Source: Acidobacteriota bacterium
GTDB taxonomy: Bacteria; Acidobacteriota; Terriglobia; Terriglobales; Acidobacteriaceae
Direction: 5' to 3'
DNA length: 64,000 nucleotides
Assembly: GCA_021799405.1 (NCBI GenBank)
Contig: JAJZAL010000003.1
Span: forward strand, 29,079 to 93,078
Each line of letters begins with the position of its first letter. Position 1 is the stretch's first letter. Both the position numbers and the translations under genes were made by a program. Shown here piece by piece: positions 9,531 to 22,486 of the stretch. The notes beneath the pieces are model-generated. The model searched no databases. It was not told where the DNA came from and saw only the letters and a list, made by a program, of their open reading frames with translations.

Positions 9531-10487
9531 ATGAGCGACGGGACTGGCGAAGTTTTCGATAATGAGGCTGTGGCGGCGACTCGCACGACCGAATTGATTC
9601 GCGAATACATGACCTACCTGCGCGTGGAGAAGGGGCTGCGGCCTTTGAGCTGCGCGGCGTATGAGCGGGACCTGCTCCAGTTTGCAGAGTATCTGGAGGG
9701 TGTGAATACGGGGTTACTGGATGCGCGGCCGGAGCATATTTCGGAATTTGTGCAGCATTTAGGGCGACATGGTGTGGAGTCGCGGTCGGCGGCGCGGAAG
9801 CTGAGCTGCCTGCGCGGGTTCTACAAGTGGCTGATTCTGGACAAGAGGATTGCGCGCGATCCGACGCTGCATCAGGACTCGCCATCGGCGTGGAAAGTGC
9901 TGCCGAAGGCGCTGGCTCCGGAAGAGATGGCCACGATGCTGGAGCAGGCGAAGCTGGCGGCGGAGCATCCTGTGGGGCGCGCTGGCGCGGACGCAGCGGC
10001 GCTGCGGGACCGGGCAATTCTGGAGCTGCTGTATGCGGGCGGTTTGCGGGTCTCAGAGCTGACGGGGCTGCGGGTGGCGGATTTGAACCTGGATGCAGGC
10101 CGGGCGCTGGTGCGCGGCAAGGGTGATAAGGAACGGGTGGTTCCGCTGGGCGAGCCGGCCGTGCAAGCGCTGGCGGAGTATCTGGAGCGCGGACGGCCGG
10201 TGCTGGCGAGGCATGGGCGCGGGGCGGAGAGCGCGTTGTTTCTGTCGGCGCGCGGGAGGCGGCTGACGCGGGGATGGGTGTGGCAACTGGTGCGGCGGTA
10301 TGGGGCGAGTCCGCACATGCTGCGGCACAGCGCGGCGACGCACATGGTGGAACATGGCGCGGATTTGAGGACGGTGCAGACGTTCCTGGGGCATGCGGAT
10401 ATTTCAACGACCCAGGTGTACACGCACGTTGCGCTGGGGCATCTGAAGGCGGAGCACAGGAAGTTTCATCCGCGAGGCAGGCGATGA
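9531..10487 (+). CDS. Tyrosine recombinase, XerD-like
   Basis: A 318-residue site-specific recombinase with an N-terminal SAM-like core-binding domain (about 20-105) and a complete catalytic set: R173 (GGLRVSEL), K197 (GKGDKER), H262/R265 ([12 protein letters not shown]), H288 (LGHAD) and Y297 (TQVYTHV). Xer proteins resolve chromosome dimers at dif with FtsK. The C-terminus [17 protein letters not shown] is XerD/XerC-like. Start: the ATG at 9531 gives the normal family length. An open frame runs back to 9213 antisense to the HAD gene and is rejected as start. It overlaps the next recombinase by 4 nt (ATGA). Confidence 0.9.
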   Translation: MSDGTGEVFDNEAVAATRTTELIREYMTYLRVEKGLRPLSCAAYERDLLQFAEYLEGVNTGLLDARPEHISEFVQHLGRHGVESRSAARKLSCLRGFYKWLILDKRIARDPTLHQDSPSAWKVLPKALAPEEMATMLEQAKLAAEHPVGRAGADAAALRDRAILELLYAGGLRVSELTGLRVADLNLDAGRALVRGKGDKERVVPLGEPAVQALAEYLERGRPVLARHGRGAESALFLSARGRRLTRGWVWQLVRRYGASPHMLRHSAATHMVEHGADLRTVQTFLGHADISTTQVYTHVALGHLKAEHRKFHPRGRR

Positions 10488-11428
10488 GCGAGGAAAGGGC
10501 ACAGGTGCGGGGGGCGATGGCGCTGCGGGCGGATGCTTTTCTGGCGGCGATGGCACATGAGCGGGGCTGCTCGCCGCATACGCTGCGAGCCTACAGGCGG
10601 GAGTTGGAGGACTTCACGGCGTTTGCGCAGAGATTGCTGGGCGAGGATGCAACGGTGGGGCGGCTGGAGCATACGCATATCCGGGCATACCTGGGCGAGT
10701 TGTACGAGCGGGGCTTGTCGAAGGCGTCGGTGGCGCGGGCGCTGGCGGCGATCCGGTCATGGTGCAAATGGCTGGCGCGGCATGGGGAGATGGAGCAAAG
10801 CCCGGCGGCGCTGGTGGCGACGCCGAAGTTATCGAAGCACCTGCCGCGGGTTCCAACGATAGAAGAGATGAACCGGATGGTCGACGCCAGGGCTGATGAG
10901 GCGGCGGCGTGGCCGGCGCGGGACAAGCTGATTCTGGAACTGCTGTATGGGTGCGGGATTCGGAACGCGGAGTTGGTGGGGATTGATCTGAAGGATATTC
11001 AGTGGGCGAATGAGGTGATCCTGGTGCGCGGTAAGGGGCGCAAAGAACGGTATGTTCCGCTGGGCGATGCGGCGGCGGAGGCGATGCGGACATACTTGCC
11101 GGAGCGCGGGCAGAAGCTTGCGGCGATGGGGAAGGATTCGCCGGCGTTGCTGTTGAATGCGCGCGGCAGAGGGACTGGCCGGCTGACGACGCGTAGCGTG
11201 GGGCGCATTGTGAAGCGGCTGGCGGTGGCGCAGGGGCTGCCTGCGGAGGTGCATCCGCACACGCTGCGGCATGCCTTTGGGACGCACATGCTGGAGGAGG
11301 GTGCGGATCTGCGGGCGATCCAGGAACTGTTGGGGCACGAGCGGCTTTCGACGACGCAGCGGTATACGCAACTTACGGTAGGGCAGGTGGAGGCGGTGTA
11401 CGACCGGACGCATCCGCGGGCGAGGTGA
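10484..11428 (+). CDS. xerC: Tyrosine recombinase, XerC-like
   Basis: A 314-residue recombinase with catalytic residues R160 (GCGIRNAEL), K184 (VRGKGRKER), H259/R262 ([13 protein letters not shown]), H285 ([11 protein letters not shown]) and Y294 (QRYTQL). The [15 protein letters not shown] ending is characteristic of XerC. Its ATG overlaps the stop of the XerD-like gene (ATGA), so the pair is translationally coupled. That would give equal amounts of the two subunits of the XerCD heterotetramer. C versus D naming is by similarity from memory. No dif-like 28-mer was found next to the genes. Confidence 0.9.
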   Translation: MSEERAQVRGAMALRADAFLAAMAHERGCSPHTLRAYRRELEDFTAFAQRLLGEDATVGRLEHTHIRAYLGELYERGLSKASVARALAAIRSWCKWLARHGEMEQSPAALVATPKLSKHLPRVPTIEEMNRMVDARADEAAAWPARDKLILELLYGCGIRNAELVGIDLKDIQWANEVILVRGKGRKERYVPLGDAAAEAMRTYLPERGQKLAAMGKDSPALLLNARGRGTGRLTTRSVGRIVKRLAVAQGLPAEVHPHTLRHAFGTHMLEEGADLRAIQELLGHERLSTTQRYTQLTVGQVEAVYDRTHPRAR

Positions 11429-11577
11429 CAGTGGCACGATTGCTCGCCAATAGCTGCCGATTCAACAGAAACTCAGGGCTCTTGCTTGGAAATGTTTGAT
11501 ATAGCGTGACAGACGGGGCCAGCGTCGGGGCTGCATTCTGCCTGAACGGTTACACTAGAAGATGAGGAAATATCGTT

Positions 11578-14574
11578 TTGATCGGTAGCGCAATCACCAA
11601 AGTATTCGGAACCAGCAACGAGCGGGCCGTGAAGCGGCTAGTGCCCTATGTGCAGGAAATAGGCGCGCTCGAGCCGGAGATGCAGAAGCTCTCGGACGAA
11701 GAGCTGAAGGCAAAGACACAGGAATTTCGGGCGCGGATTGCCAAGGAACTGGAAGGCATCGAAGACGAGGACGAACGCGCGAAGGTCGAGAAGGAAGTGC
11801 TCGACGAGATTTTGCCGGAGGCCTTTGCGGTGGTGCGCGAAGCGGGCCGACGCGTGCTGCAGATGCGGCACTTCGACGTGCAGCTGATTGGCGGCATTGT
11901 TCTGCACCAGGGCAAGATTGCTGAAATGAAGACCGGCGAAGGTAAGACGCTGGTGGCAACGCTGCCGTGCTATCTAAATGCGCTGGCCGGACACGGTGTC
12001 CATGTGGTGACGGTGAACGACTACCTGGCCAAGCGCGACGCCGAATGGATGGGCAAGATTTACGAATTTCTGGGGCTGACAGTCGGCGTGATCGTGCACG
12101 ATCTGGACGATGATCAGCGCAAGCAGGCGTACGGCGCGGATATCACTTACGGGACAAACAACGAATTCGGATTCGACTACCTGCGCGACAACATGAAGTT
12201 CGACCTCAAGGATTGCGTGCAGCGCAGGCACTACTTCTCGATAGTGGACGAAGTGGATTCGATTCTGATTGACGAAGCACGAACGCCGCTGATCATTTCC
12301 GGGCCGACCGATCAGACGACAGACAAGTATGCGCGCGTGAACCGGATCATTCCATCGCTGGAAGAGGGCGAGGAGATTGAGAAGGGCGAAGAGAAGATTC
12401 TGACCGGCGATTATGTCGTTGATGAGAAGCACAAGACGATCTCTGTGAGCGATGAGGGCTGGGAGAAGATTGAAAAGCTGCTTGGTATTGGCAACATTGC
12501 CGATCCGGAGAACTGGGAACTGAAGCACCACGTCGAAACGGCGATCAAGGCGCACTCGCTGTACAAGCGCGATGTGCAGTACGTTGTGAAAGACGGAGAA
12601 GTCATCATCGTGGACGAGTTCACGGGACGACTGATGCCGGGCCGGCGGTGGTCGGATGGTTTGCATCAGGCGGTGGAAGCCAAGGAGGGTGTGAATATCC
12701 GCCGCGAGGACCAGACGCTGGCGACGATTACCTTCCAGAATTATTTTCGCCTGTATAAGAAGCTGGCGGGCATGACGGGTACGGCGGAGACCGAAGCGGC
12801 AGAATTCGACAAGATTTACAAGCTGGAGATCGTGGTGATTCCGACGAACCGGACGCTGCTGCGGAAAGAGCACCCGGATGTGGTGTACCGGACGGCGAAG
12901 GAAAAGTACTTTGCGGTTGCCGATGACATTGAAAAGCTGCACAAGGATGGGCAGCCCGTGCTGGTGGGTACGACTTCGATTGAGAAGTCAGAAGTGATTT
13001 CGCAGATTCTGGCCAAGAAGGGCGTGAAGCACGTCGTACTGAACGCGAAGTACCATGAGCGCGAAGCCGAGATTGTGGCGCAGGCAGGCCGGTTGGGAAT
13101 GGTGACCATCGCAACGAACATGGCCGGCCGCGGCACGGACATTCTGCTGGGCGGCAATGCGGAGTTCATGGCCAAGCAGGAACTGATGAAGAAGGGCCTG
13201 GCCCGTTCGATCAGTCCGGCAGAGGGCGCGATCAACCCGATGGCGGCGCAGGGGATGCTGCGTTTTTACTACCAGGGGCAGGAGTTTGAGACCACGCAGG
13301 AGGCGTGGGACAAGACCCTGGGGCAGCACAACGAGACGGTCGCGAAGGAACGCGAGGGAGTGATCGCGGCTGGCGGGTTGTTCATCATGGGCACGGAGCG
13401 GCATGAGTCGCGGCGGGTGGACAACCAGCTGCGAGGCCGCGCGGGACGCCAGGGCGATCCCGGCGCTTCGCGGTTTTATCTGTCACTGGAAGACGACCTG
13501 ATGCGCATTTTTGCGCGCGAATGGGTTTCGACGCTGCTGCAGCGGCTGGGCATGGAAGAAGGCGTGCCGATTGAGTCGAAGATGATCTCAAACCGCATCG
13601 AGAAGGCGCAGATGGCGGTGGAAGGACAGAACTTCGAGGCCCGCAAACACCTGCTTGAATATGACGACGTGATGAACAAGCAGCGCGAGGCCGTGTACGG
13701 TTTGCGGCGCCAACTACTGGAAGGACTGGACCAGAAGGAACTGATCGTCGAGGATTATGTTCCGAATATCCTGAGCAACATTCTGGACGAGACAACTCCG
13801 GAAAAGCTGCATGCCGACCAGTGGGACTGGGACAAACTGCACGAGAAGCTGGTAAGCCACTTCGGTTTCGACTACAAGGCAGAGGAGCTGGACGTTGTCG
13901 ACCTGACGCGGCACGAGCTGGGCGAGCATCTGTTTGAGGCGTTAAAGGAACGTTACGAGGCCAAGGAACAGTTCATTGGCGAAGAGCCGATGCGGTATCA
14001 CGAACGGATGATCATGCTGAGCGTGCTGGATGGTTTGTGGAAAGACCATCTGCTCAACATGGATCATCTGAAGGAAGGCATCGGGTTGCGCGGTTATGGC
14101 CAGCAGGATCCGCTGGTGGAGTACAAGCGCGAGTCGTTCGACATGTTTGAGGCGATGATGAATCGCTTCCAGGAAGACACGGTCCGGTATCTTTACCTGA
14201 TGCAGATTGTTGGACCGGATGGGAAGCCGCTGGAAATTCCGAAGCGGGTACAGCGCGAAGCCGAACCGATGACACTTTCTGGCGGAGGTGCTCCGGTGCG
14301 CCACGTGAGCCACGACGGTATGACGGCGGTGGCGGAACAGGCGGCCTCGACGGTGACGATTCCGACGCGCCAGCCAACGACGACGATCGATGATATTGAG
14401 CGTGAGTTTGAGCGGAAAAAGAAGCGCGAACTGGATCAGGCTCGAATGGCCGGCGTTGCGGATGGCGGCGAGAGTGTGGCGACGCGGCGCGTGGGCGAGA
14501 AGGTGGGTAGGAACGATCCCTGCCCATGCGGTTCGGGCAAGAAGTACAAGAAGTGCCACGGCGCAGATGCCTAA
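11578..14574 (+). CDS. secA: Protein translocase ATPase SecA
   Basis: ATP-driven motor of the Sec pathway, pushing unfolded preproteins through SecYEG. The 998-residue protein has Walker [10 protein letters not shown] (116-124), the DEAD-type [15 protein letters not shown] segment, [27 protein letters not shown], and a C-terminal zinc/SecB-binding SEC-C motif [16 protein letters not shown] with C982, C984, C993 and H994. It is longer than E. coli SecA (901) because of extra segments in the first half and C-terminal linker. Start: a TTG at 11578, 10 nt after GAGG in the sequence GATGAGGAAA, giving the standard [12 protein letters not shown]-terminus. Monocistronic with its own terminator. Confidence 0.98.
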   Translation: MIGSAITKVFGTSNERAVKRLVPYVQEIGALEPEMQKLSDEELKAKTQEFRARIAKELEGIEDEDERAKVEKEVLDEILPEAFAVVREAGRRVLQMRHFDVQLIGGIVLHQGKIAEMKTGEGKTLVATLPCYLNALAGHGVHVVTVNDYLAKRDAEWMGKIYEFLGLTVGVIVHDLDDDQRKQAYGADITYGTNNEFGFDYLRDNMKFDLKDCVQRRHYFSIVDEVDSILIDEARTPLIISGPTDQTTDKYARVNRIIPSLEEGEEIEKGEEKILTGDYVVDEKHKTISVSDEGWEKIEKLLGIGNIADPENWELKHHVETAIKAHSLYKRDVQYVVKDGEVIIVDEFTGRLMPGRRWSDGLHQAVEAKEGVNIRREDQTLATITFQNYFRLYKKLAGMTGTAETEAAEFDKIYKLEIVVIPTNRTLLRKEHPDVVYRTAKEKYFAVADDIEKLHKDGQPVLVGTTSIEKSEVISQILAKKGVKHVVLNAKYHEREAEIVAQAGRLGMVTIATNMAGRGTDILLGGNAEFMAKQELMKKGLARSISPAEGAINPMAAQGMLRFYYQGQEFETTQEAWDKTLGQHNETVAKEREGVIAAGGLFIMGTERHESRRVDNQLRGRAGRQGDPGASRFYLSLEDDLMRIFAREWVSTLLQRLGMEEGVPIESKMISNRIEKAQMAVEGQNFEARKHLLEYDDVMNKQREAVYGLRRQLLEGLDQKELIVEDYVPNILSNILDETTPEKLHADQWDWDKLHEKLVSHFGFDYKAEELDVVDLTRHELGEHLFEALKERYEAKEQFIGEEPMRYHERMIMLSVLDGLWKDHLLNMDHLKEGIGLRGYGQQDPLVEYKRESFDMFEAMMNRFQEDTVRYLYLMQIVGPDGKPLEIPKRVQREAEPMTLSGGGAPVRHVSHDGMTAVAEQAASTVTIPTRQPTTTIDDIEREFERKKKRELDQARMAGVADGGESVATRRVGEKVGRNDPCPCGSGKKYKKCHGADA

Positions 14575-14598
14575 GGGGAAGGCAGTTGAAAAAAGTTG

Positions 14599-14626
14599 GG
14601 GCAGAGCTTGCGGCTCTGCCCTTTTT
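14599..14626 (+). terminator. Rho-independent terminator of secA
   Basis: Perfect 9-bp stem GGGCAGAGC / GCTCTGCCC (14599-14607 with 14613-14621), 5-nt loop and a TTTTT tail (14622-14626), 25 nt after the secA stop codon. Confidence 0.9.
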
Positions 14627-14678
14627 GCATGCCGGGGAGGCGATGCGAGGAGGCTGTGCGAGGTGCGAATCCATGACC

Positions 14679-14795
14679 TAGAGCCTTTTCACTGATGCTA
14701 AGAGGTGTCCTGGATCGATCCGGTGTGGTCGTTCTTTGATGGAAGGTCCACGCCAACTTCCTCGTTCTCCCTACACCTTCAGTGAAAATGCTCGA
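14679..14795. repeat. Inverted-repeat element, copy A (MITE-like, 117 bp)
   Basis: Non-coding element bounded by 17-bp imperfect terminal inverted repeats. The left end is TAGAGCCTTTTCACTGA, and the right end read on the other strand is TCGAGCATTTTCACTGA (15 of 17 match). The internal sequence, including GTGTCCTGG...TCGATCCGGTGTGG and TTCTTTGATGGAA, is nearly identical to copy B at 21674-21791. No target-site duplication is clear. It could be a miniature transposable element or a structured repeat moved by a transposase encoded elsewhere. Confidence 0.8.
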
Positions 14796-14963
14796 GATTC
14801 GCGACACAGAAGTCATCGGCGCTGGGCTCGCAAGCTTTAGAACTGGTCTCATAAATAGCGTGGCGGCTTCGACGACAAGCATGAGCCCCGCTTCGATGGC
14901 GGATCTCATACGAGGCCTCACCAGGCGCAGAGGGTTTATGAGACCAGTTCGAGGAGAAAAACT

Positions 14964-15566
14964 TCAGGTGCGGGTGGAAGGTGAGGATTCCGCTGAGGGA
15001 ATTTCGTCGAAGGTGAGATTTTCTGCGACGCTGCCGGTTTCGGCGCGCCACTGGTCAAAGAGGCGGCCGTAGCTGAGAGTCATGAGATCGGCGTGGTTGA
15101 GACCGAGGAGGTCAGCGGTGCGGTCGATCCAGTCGGAGGGTCCTTCGAGTTCGGCGAAGAGTCCGATCGGGGTTTCATCAATCACGCAGTGGCCGGTGGA
15201 GTCGGCGTATTCGGTGCGCCATTTCTGATAGACGAAGGCTGGCTTGTAGCCGATGGCGGTGAAAATAGTGGCGATGGCTTCGCCGTCCTGGACTTCAGTT
15301 TCGGTCTCGATGCGGTGTTTGTGGCGTTCCGTGGCGGGGTTGCCATTAGGTGGGAGCGCTTTGTAGGTGACGACCCAACGGTTGCCATAACGGCGTACGC
15401 GGAGGATGGACTGGCGGGCGCGGAGTGAGCGGTCCGGTGTGTCGAAGAGGACATTGTGCTCGAAGGTGCGGGGCGTGACCTGCTGAAAGCCGGCGGTGGC
15501 AAGCTGCGCTTCGAGGCGTGTGAGGTCGCGGATGCGGAACTTTACTTCGGTTTCGACCGCTGTCAT
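14964..15566 (-). CDS. CYTH-domain protein (class IV adenylate cyclase / triphosphatase family)
   Basis: The 200-residue protein begins with the CYTH signature ExExK (E5, E7, K9 in AVETEVKFRI), followed by alternating charged strands (SILRVRRYGNRWVVTYK, HRIETETEV, VYQKWRTEY, HCVIDETPIGLFAELEG), which together line the triphosphate tunnel. Family members hydrolyse thiamine triphosphate or polyphosphate, or cyclise ATP (CyaB). The exact reaction cannot be told from sequence. The ATG at 15566 places the motif at the usual position. An upstream in-frame start (15620) adds 18 unlikely residues. Divergent from sua5. Confidence 0.85.
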   Translation of the reverse strand: MTAVETEVKFRIRDLTRLEAQLATAGFQQVTPRTFEHNVLFDTPDRSLRARQSILRVRRYGNRWVVTYKALPPNGNPATERHKHRIETETEVQDGEAIATIFTAIGYKPAFVYQKWRTEYADSTGHCVIDETPIGLFAELEGPSDWIDRTADLLGLNHADLMTLSYGRLFDQWRAETGSVAENLTFDEIPSAESSPSTRT

Positions 15567-15647
15567 GCAGACAGTATATGCGCCTGCAGTGGGGATGAGA
15601 TGTGATGTGGCGGGCGGCATGGATAATTAAAGTTCAGGCAAAGAGAA

Positions 15648-16712
15648 ATGAAAGAGACGCTCAGATTGAAGGTGGATCCGGCAGCACCCGAGGGGCAGGA
15701 GTTCGGGGCGACGATTGCGCGGGCGGCCGAGATTCTGCGCCGTGGCGGGACGGTGGCCTTTCCGACGGAGACGGTCTACGGGTTGGGCGCGAATGCGCTG
15801 GACGCCGAAGCCGTGGCGGGGATCTTTGCGGCGAAAGAGCGGCCGAGTTGGGATCCGCTGATTGTGCATGTATCGGGACCGGAGATGCTGGAACGGGTGG
15901 CCGCAAAGCTGAATGAGAATGCGCGGCGGCTGGCGGAGGTGTTCTGGCCGGGACCGATGACGCTGCTGCTGCCGAAGCGGAATGAGGTTCCCGACGTGGT
16001 GACGGCGGGACGGCCGCTGGTAGGGGTACGGATGCCTGCACACCCGGTGGCGCTGGAACTGATTCGGGCGGCGGGTGTGCCGGTGGCGGCGCCGAGCGCA
16101 AACCGGTTTGGACATACGAGCCCGACGCGGGCCGAACATGTGGCTGCGGATCTGGGCGGCAGGATTGACGCAATTCTGGATGGAGGCGAGACGGCACACG
16201 GGCTGGAATCGACGGTGATGGAGCCGCGCGAGGATGGCTGCGTGATTATTTACCGGCCAGGCGTGATCACGGCAGAGCAGGTGCGGGGCGTGTGCGCGGG
16301 GACGGTAGAGTATTACGCGCCAGCCGAAACGACGCGGAGGCCGGAGGCACTGCCTTCGCCGGGAGTGGGGCTGCGGCATTATGCTCCGCGAGCGAGGATG
16401 GTGCTGGTGGGCGGGAGCGGTTCGGAGCAGGTGGAAGCGTTTCGGCGGACGGTGACCGAAGCTGCGCTGGCTGGTGAACGGGTGGGCGCGATGGTTCCGG
16501 ATCGGTTTGAGGCGGCGCTGGAAGGCGTTTCAGCAAGAGGGTATCCGTGGGGGCGGTGGGATTGTCCTGAGGAATTGGGACAACGGTTGTATGCAGCGAT
16601 GCGAGAGTTGGATGCTCAGGAGGTGACGGTGATTGTGTGTCCGCTGCCGACGGCGGAGGGTGTCGGGCTGGCGATTTGTGACCGGTTGAGGAAGAGCGCG
16701 CGAGGGGAGTAG
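15648..16712 (+). CDS. tsaC: L-threonylcarbamoyladenylate synthase (Sua5 type)
   Basis: Makes threonylcarbamoyl-AMP from threonine, bicarbonate and ATP for the universal t6A37 tRNA modification. The 354 residues consist of an N-terminal YrdC domain (about 15-215: GGTVAFPTETVYGLGANA, KERPSWDPLIVHV, WPGPMTLLLPK, GVRMPAHPVALEL, APSANRFGHTSPT) and a C-terminal Sua5 domain (about 240-350, after SPGVGLRHYAPRA). This makes it the long Sua5 form rather than short TsaC. The ATG at 15648 follows AAAGAGAA. Convergent with the glutaredoxin gene. Confidence 0.93.
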   Translation: MKETLRLKVDPAAPEGQEFGATIARAAEILRRGGTVAFPTETVYGLGANALDAEAVAGIFAAKERPSWDPLIVHVSGPEMLERVAAKLNENARRLAEVFWPGPMTLLLPKRNEVPDVVTAGRPLVGVRMPAHPVALELIRAAGVPVAAPSANRFGHTSPTRAEHVAADLGGRIDAILDGGETAHGLESTVMEPREDGCVIIYRPGVITAEQVRGVCAGTVEYYAPAETTRRPEALPSPGVGLRHYAPRARMVLVGGSGSEQVEAFRRTVTEAALAGERVGAMVPDRFEAALEGVSARGYPWGRWDCPEELGQRLYAAMRELDAQEVTVIVCPLPTAEGVGLAICDRLRKSARGE

Positions 16713-16743
16713 AGAGACGCCATCGTGGAGGGGCTGTGGAGGT

Positions 16744-17007
16744 TCAGCGCTGCTTTTGCGTGAGGCCGAGGCGCTCCGACATTTCTGCGTAGAGGAAGCC
16801 GCGCCCGGGACGGTAGGGCTGGACCCATTCGCCGTTGATGACAAATTGGGGAATGGCGCGCTTGCCGACATTGCGGACGACTTCCTGCGCGGCGCCTGGA
16901 GTGTCCTCTATGTCTATCTCTGTGTAGGGGATACCGTGTTTGTCGAGAAAGCGCTTGGCTTCTCGGCAGTCGCGGCACCAACTGGCAGAGTAAACAAGTA
17001 ACTCCAT
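16744..17007 (-). CDS. Glutaredoxin-family protein
   Basis: An 87-residue thioredoxin-fold protein with a redox CxxC (C11/C14 in YSASWCRDCREAKRFL), the cis-proline region RAIPQFVINGEWVQP and the C-terminal LGL helix. It resembles the mycoredoxin/NrdH-like bacterial glutaredoxins that reduce disulfides with low-molecular-weight thiols or thioredoxin reductase. The ATG at 17007 gives the classical MELLVYSA start. Another ATG at 17022 is in frame, and neither has an obvious Shine-Dalgarno. Confidence 0.85.
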   Translation of the reverse strand: MELLVYSASWCRDCREAKRFLDKHGIPYTEIDIEDTPGAAQEVVRNVGKRAIPQFVINGEWVQPYRPGRGFLYAEMSERLGLTQKQR

Positions 17008-19608
<2,601 letters not shown>

Positions 19609-19735
19609 AAGCTGGTCTGAAGAATATCAGGTGCGACCGTCGGATCGGCTGTTCATCCGCTTTGGATCGACAAGGCAGAAGGCGAAGTTCTCTGCTATTG
19701 AGTGACGAGAACGGATGAAGGGCCGCGTTGGAATA

Positions 19736-19785
19736 CCACACCTGCTGGTGTGGCGCCGGCTGGCGCGGATACTCGTACCAGCCGG
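19736..19785. other. Paired hairpins between convergent katG and PNGase genes
   Basis: CCACACC-TGCT-GGTGTGG (19736-19753) is followed by CCGGCTGG-N14-CCAGCCGG (19756-19785), just beyond the 3' end of the leftward gene. No T-tract follows on either strand, so this is not a canonical intrinsic terminator. It could stabilise 3' ends or halt convergent transcription. Confidence 0.35.
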
Positions 19786-19792
19786 TGCACGA

Positions 19793-21610
19793 TTACATGG
19801 CGTTTGGCCGGGATCGCCAATTGAGATGATTGATGCCGTTGGGGCAACTATTGCCAGAAGTGATGGCGGAGACTGCTCCGCGGCGGTTTTGTATTCGGCG
19901 TGCGTAGCAACTGCCGAGGGAGTCGCTGAAGCGATAGGACTGATGACCGTGCTGGTCGCGCGAGCCGGTGATGCCGGTTCCGGCGGCGTTGAAAACGGCC
20001 GTATCGTGACTGGCGATGGCATCATGAAGCTTTGACCAGAACACAGTGTGGCCATTGCGCGTGTTGTTGAGGCGCTTGACGTACCCCTGCTGCATGCCGA
20101 TGGTGGCAGTGAAACTGCCGCTGGGATGCATGAGCTTGGTGACGTCGACACGCTGGGGATAGGTCAGGGAACGAACCTGTGTGGAGATTTTGCCGGCGTG
20201 TGAAGTGGTAACAGTGTCGGTGACATGGATATTCATGTCGATGATCTGGTGGTAGGTAATTGCATCCGGATGCAGAAATAGCTGGCGATTGGAGAAAGCG
20301 GATTGTTGTTGTACGCGGGTGCGGACAAGGCCACTAGAGGTATTCAAATCTCCTGCGATGACATAGTCGCCTTGCTGGATAGTGTTGACGTGGCCATCGA
20401 TTTCGCCGTGGGGCACGGGTTTCCATTGGCGTTGGACGCGGGGCGCAAGGCGCGCACGGTTGGCGGCGAGAGTGTTCTGAACCAGGCGTCCTGTGAGCAC
20501 TTTGCGTCCGTGATCAAGATAAACGAGGAGATTGGCCGCGAGACTGAAGAAATGGTGCGCGCCGATGACGCGGACGGCGATTGTGTGCGACTTGCCATTG
20601 TCGAGTAGCGCGGCAAAGGGCGTGAGGTCGATGCGATAAGGAACAAAGTTGAGTGTCTGGATGTCTGGCGTGGGGCGCCACAGGTACGGGTCGACGCCTC
20701 CGGTGTAGGTCCATGGGTAGACGGGCGCGCGTCCCGCCGGCTGGCCATCGATGCTGACTTCGACTTCGCGGAAATTGCCGTTGCCGCACTGCTCAAGAGG
20801 GTCGCCGCTGGCCGGTGGGCCGAGTGAAAACTCGCGCGTGGGCTGGAGATCGGCGTTGTCAATGCACATGTACCACTGCTCGTCGGTGGCCTGGCTTTGG
20901 GCGATGACGTCAAGATAAGCGCGCTCGATATTGCGTGGGAAATGGAAGGATCGCGAGAGCGCATCGTGCGAAGTCTGCACGTTGACAGGGGCGCCGAGCG
21001 GATCGCTGTCCAAGCCGTAGACGCGATCGGCTGGCGTTGGCATGTCGGCTCCCTTGATGGCGGGGTAGAAAATCAGCTTTGCACTGCCACTGATGACGCC
21101 GGTGTAAACGTGGTCGACCCAATTGTTGAGGACCACCTGGCCCTGGCCGGAATGGCGGAAGAGGCTGGCATACCGAGTGAGGTCGCGCTCGATGTGCCAA
21201 TGCGGCGCGCGATGGGCCGATGGCTCCGCCGTGGTGCCGAAAAAGAGGTTGACACCATCGAGCCAGATGCTTGCTGTGCGGTCGTATTGCCGGCCAGCCG
21301 TGACAGCGAAATTCGCGTCGAGGACAACTTTGGACCATGGACCGTGGCAGTTTGCGGGCGGTGTGTAGCGGAAGCTATCGGGCAGCGCGCTCATGGCGGT
21401 GGGATTCCCATGAGGCTCAAAAAGTGTGTGGGTGAACAATGGAACGACGCAGGAGCGGTTCGGCGGCTGCGGCACGAGCGGATTGGCGACGGCGACGCCG
21501 CGCTCGCCGACTCTTATCGGCAGATTGTGGGCATTCGGCACTGCGGCCAGAGCCGAAACCGAGAGTGCGGCGATCAACACCGGAGCAATCATTCGCACGA
21601 GGAAACGCAT
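19793..21610 (-). CDS. Secreted PNGase A/H+-type peptide-N-glycosidase
   Basis: A 605-residue exported protein with a Sec signal (MRFLVRMIAPVLIAALSVSALA) that resembles the fungal/plant peptide-N4-(N-acetyl-beta-glucosaminyl)asparagine amidase A family. Homologues in Terriglobus were described as the acid-active PNGase H+. These enzymes release intact N-glycans from glycoproteins, including core alpha-1,3-fucosylated ones. Family-like segments are YDRTASIWLDGVNLFFGTTAEP, HWHIERDLTRYASLF, NIERAYLDVIAQ, YRIDLTPFAALLDNG and HHFFSLAANLLVYLDHG. Monocistronic. Biological use is probably scavenging of plant or fungal glycoproteins (inference). Confidence 0.85.
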   Translation of the reverse strand: MRFLVRMIAPVLIAALSVSALAAVPNAHNLPIRVGERGVAVANPLVPQPPNRSCVVPLFTHTLFEPHGNPTAMSALPDSFRYTPPANCHGPWSKVVLDANFAVTAGRQYDRTASIWLDGVNLFFGTTAEPSAHRAPHWHIERDLTRYASLFRHSGQGQVVLNNWVDHVYTGVISGSAKLIFYPAIKGADMPTPADRVYGLDSDPLGAPVNVQTSHDALSRSFHFPRNIERAYLDVIAQSQATDEQWYMCIDNADLQPTREFSLGPPASGDPLEQCGNGNFREVEVSIDGQPAGRAPVYPWTYTGGVDPYLWRPTPDIQTLNFVPYRIDLTPFAALLDNGKSHTIAVRVIGAHHFFSLAANLLVYLDHGRKVLTGRLVQNTLAANRARLAPRVQRQWKPVPHGEIDGHVNTIQQGDYVIAGDLNTSSGLVRTRVQQQSAFSNRQLFLHPDAITYHQIIDMNIHVTDTVTTSHAGKISTQVRSLTYPQRVDVTKLMHPSGSFTATIGMQQGYVKRLNNTRNGHTVFWSKLHDAIASHDTAVFNAAGTGITGSRDQHGHQSYRFSDSLGSCYARRIQNRRGAVSAITSGNSCPNGINHLNWRSRPNAM

Positions 21611-21673
21611 AAGGGAAGGGTCCTCCTAAAGATTCCGAGACGGCAGTTCAGACAGGCCGGGGTACACGGTGAT

Positions 21674-21791
21674 TAGAGCATTTCCACTGATGCGATGAGG
21701 TGTCCTGGCTCGATCCGGTGTGGCCGTTCTTTGATGGAACCTCCACGCCAACTTCCTTGCTCTCCCTTATACCTTCAGTGAAACTGTTCTA
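21674..21791. repeat. Inverted-repeat element, copy B (MITE-like, 118 bp)
   Basis: Second copy of the element at 14679-14795 in the same orientation. Ends are TAGAGCATTTCCACTGA on the left and TAGAACAGTTTCACTGA when the right end is read on the opposite strand. By eye the bodies match at well over 80 percent of positions, differing mostly by single substitutions. It lies just upstream of the PNGase gene and could carry its promoter or insulate it from kdpC. Confidence 0.8.
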
Positions 21792-21931
21792 GACCGGACG
21801 GAATGGTCAGTGTAACGCAGGATCCTCTGGAAGTAGACAAGCTGGAGTTCGCGCACGAAAGCTTCATGGAAGTATGTGCTGTGCGGAGACCAGAAAGATC
21901 ACGATGACAATGGAGATGGGTTGACCGTGGA

Positions 21932-22486
21932 TCAGTGCATTTGATTCAGAGCGAGGTTCAACTCCAGCACGTTGACACACTTTTCACCGAGCAGGCCGAA
22001 TTGCCGCGGAGTGATGTGCTGCGCAATGAGCGCACGCACTGCTGCAAGTTGCAAATGGCGCGCTTTGGCTACGCGGGGAGCCTGATAGTAGGCGGCCGCG
22101 GGAGTGATGTCCGGATCGAGACCGGAGGCAGATGCAGTGACCAGGTCGACGGGGACTTTCGCGGAGCCGACCCGCTGAGCCGCGACGCGCTGTTCTACCT
22201 CTTGAATGAGGATGTGGTTGGTGGGTGCAAGATTCGAGCCGCCCGATGCCGTTGCATCGTATCCGTTGCCCGCGGCGGAAGGGCGGCTGTGAAAATACTC
22301 GGGGCCGGTAAATGTTTGACCGATGAGCTGCGAACCGATGACCTTTCCGCTGCGCACGATGAGGCTGCCGTTGGCCTGATGAGGGAAGAACCACTGTGCG
22401 AGGGCAGTGATGAGCAGCGGATAGCCGATTCCAAGAACGACGGCCGAGATGAGCGTGTAAAGCACTGCTATGCGCAGGTGTTTCAT
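21932..22486 (-). CDS. kdpC: Potassium-transporting ATPase subunit C
   Basis: Single-span chaperone-like subunit of the KdpFABC high-affinity K+ pump. It has 184 residues with one N-terminal membrane helix ([22 protein letters not shown]) and a periplasmic domain with the family motifs [36 protein letters not shown] (shown in parts) and [12 protein letters not shown]...VAKAR. The ATG overlaps the kdpB stop (ATGA). Last gene of the operon. Confidence 0.97.
   Translation of the reverse strand: MKHLRIAVLYTLISAVVLGIGYPLLITALAQWFFPHQANGSLIVRSGKVIGSQLIGQTFTGPEYFHSRPSAAGNGYDATASGGSNLAPTNHILIQEVEQRVAAQRVGSAKVPVDLVTASASGLDPDITPAAAYYQAPRVAKARHLQLAAVRALIAQHITPRQFGLLGEKCVNVLELNLALNQMH

Noticed and set aside
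11433..11446. TGGCACGATTGC upstream of secA as a sigma-54 promoter
   Set aside because: Correct elements but the spacing between GG and GC is three bases too short.
11429..11577. Possible dif recombination site next to the xer genes
   Set aside because: No 28-bp sequence with two half-palindromic 11-bp arms and a 6-bp centre could be recognised by eye.
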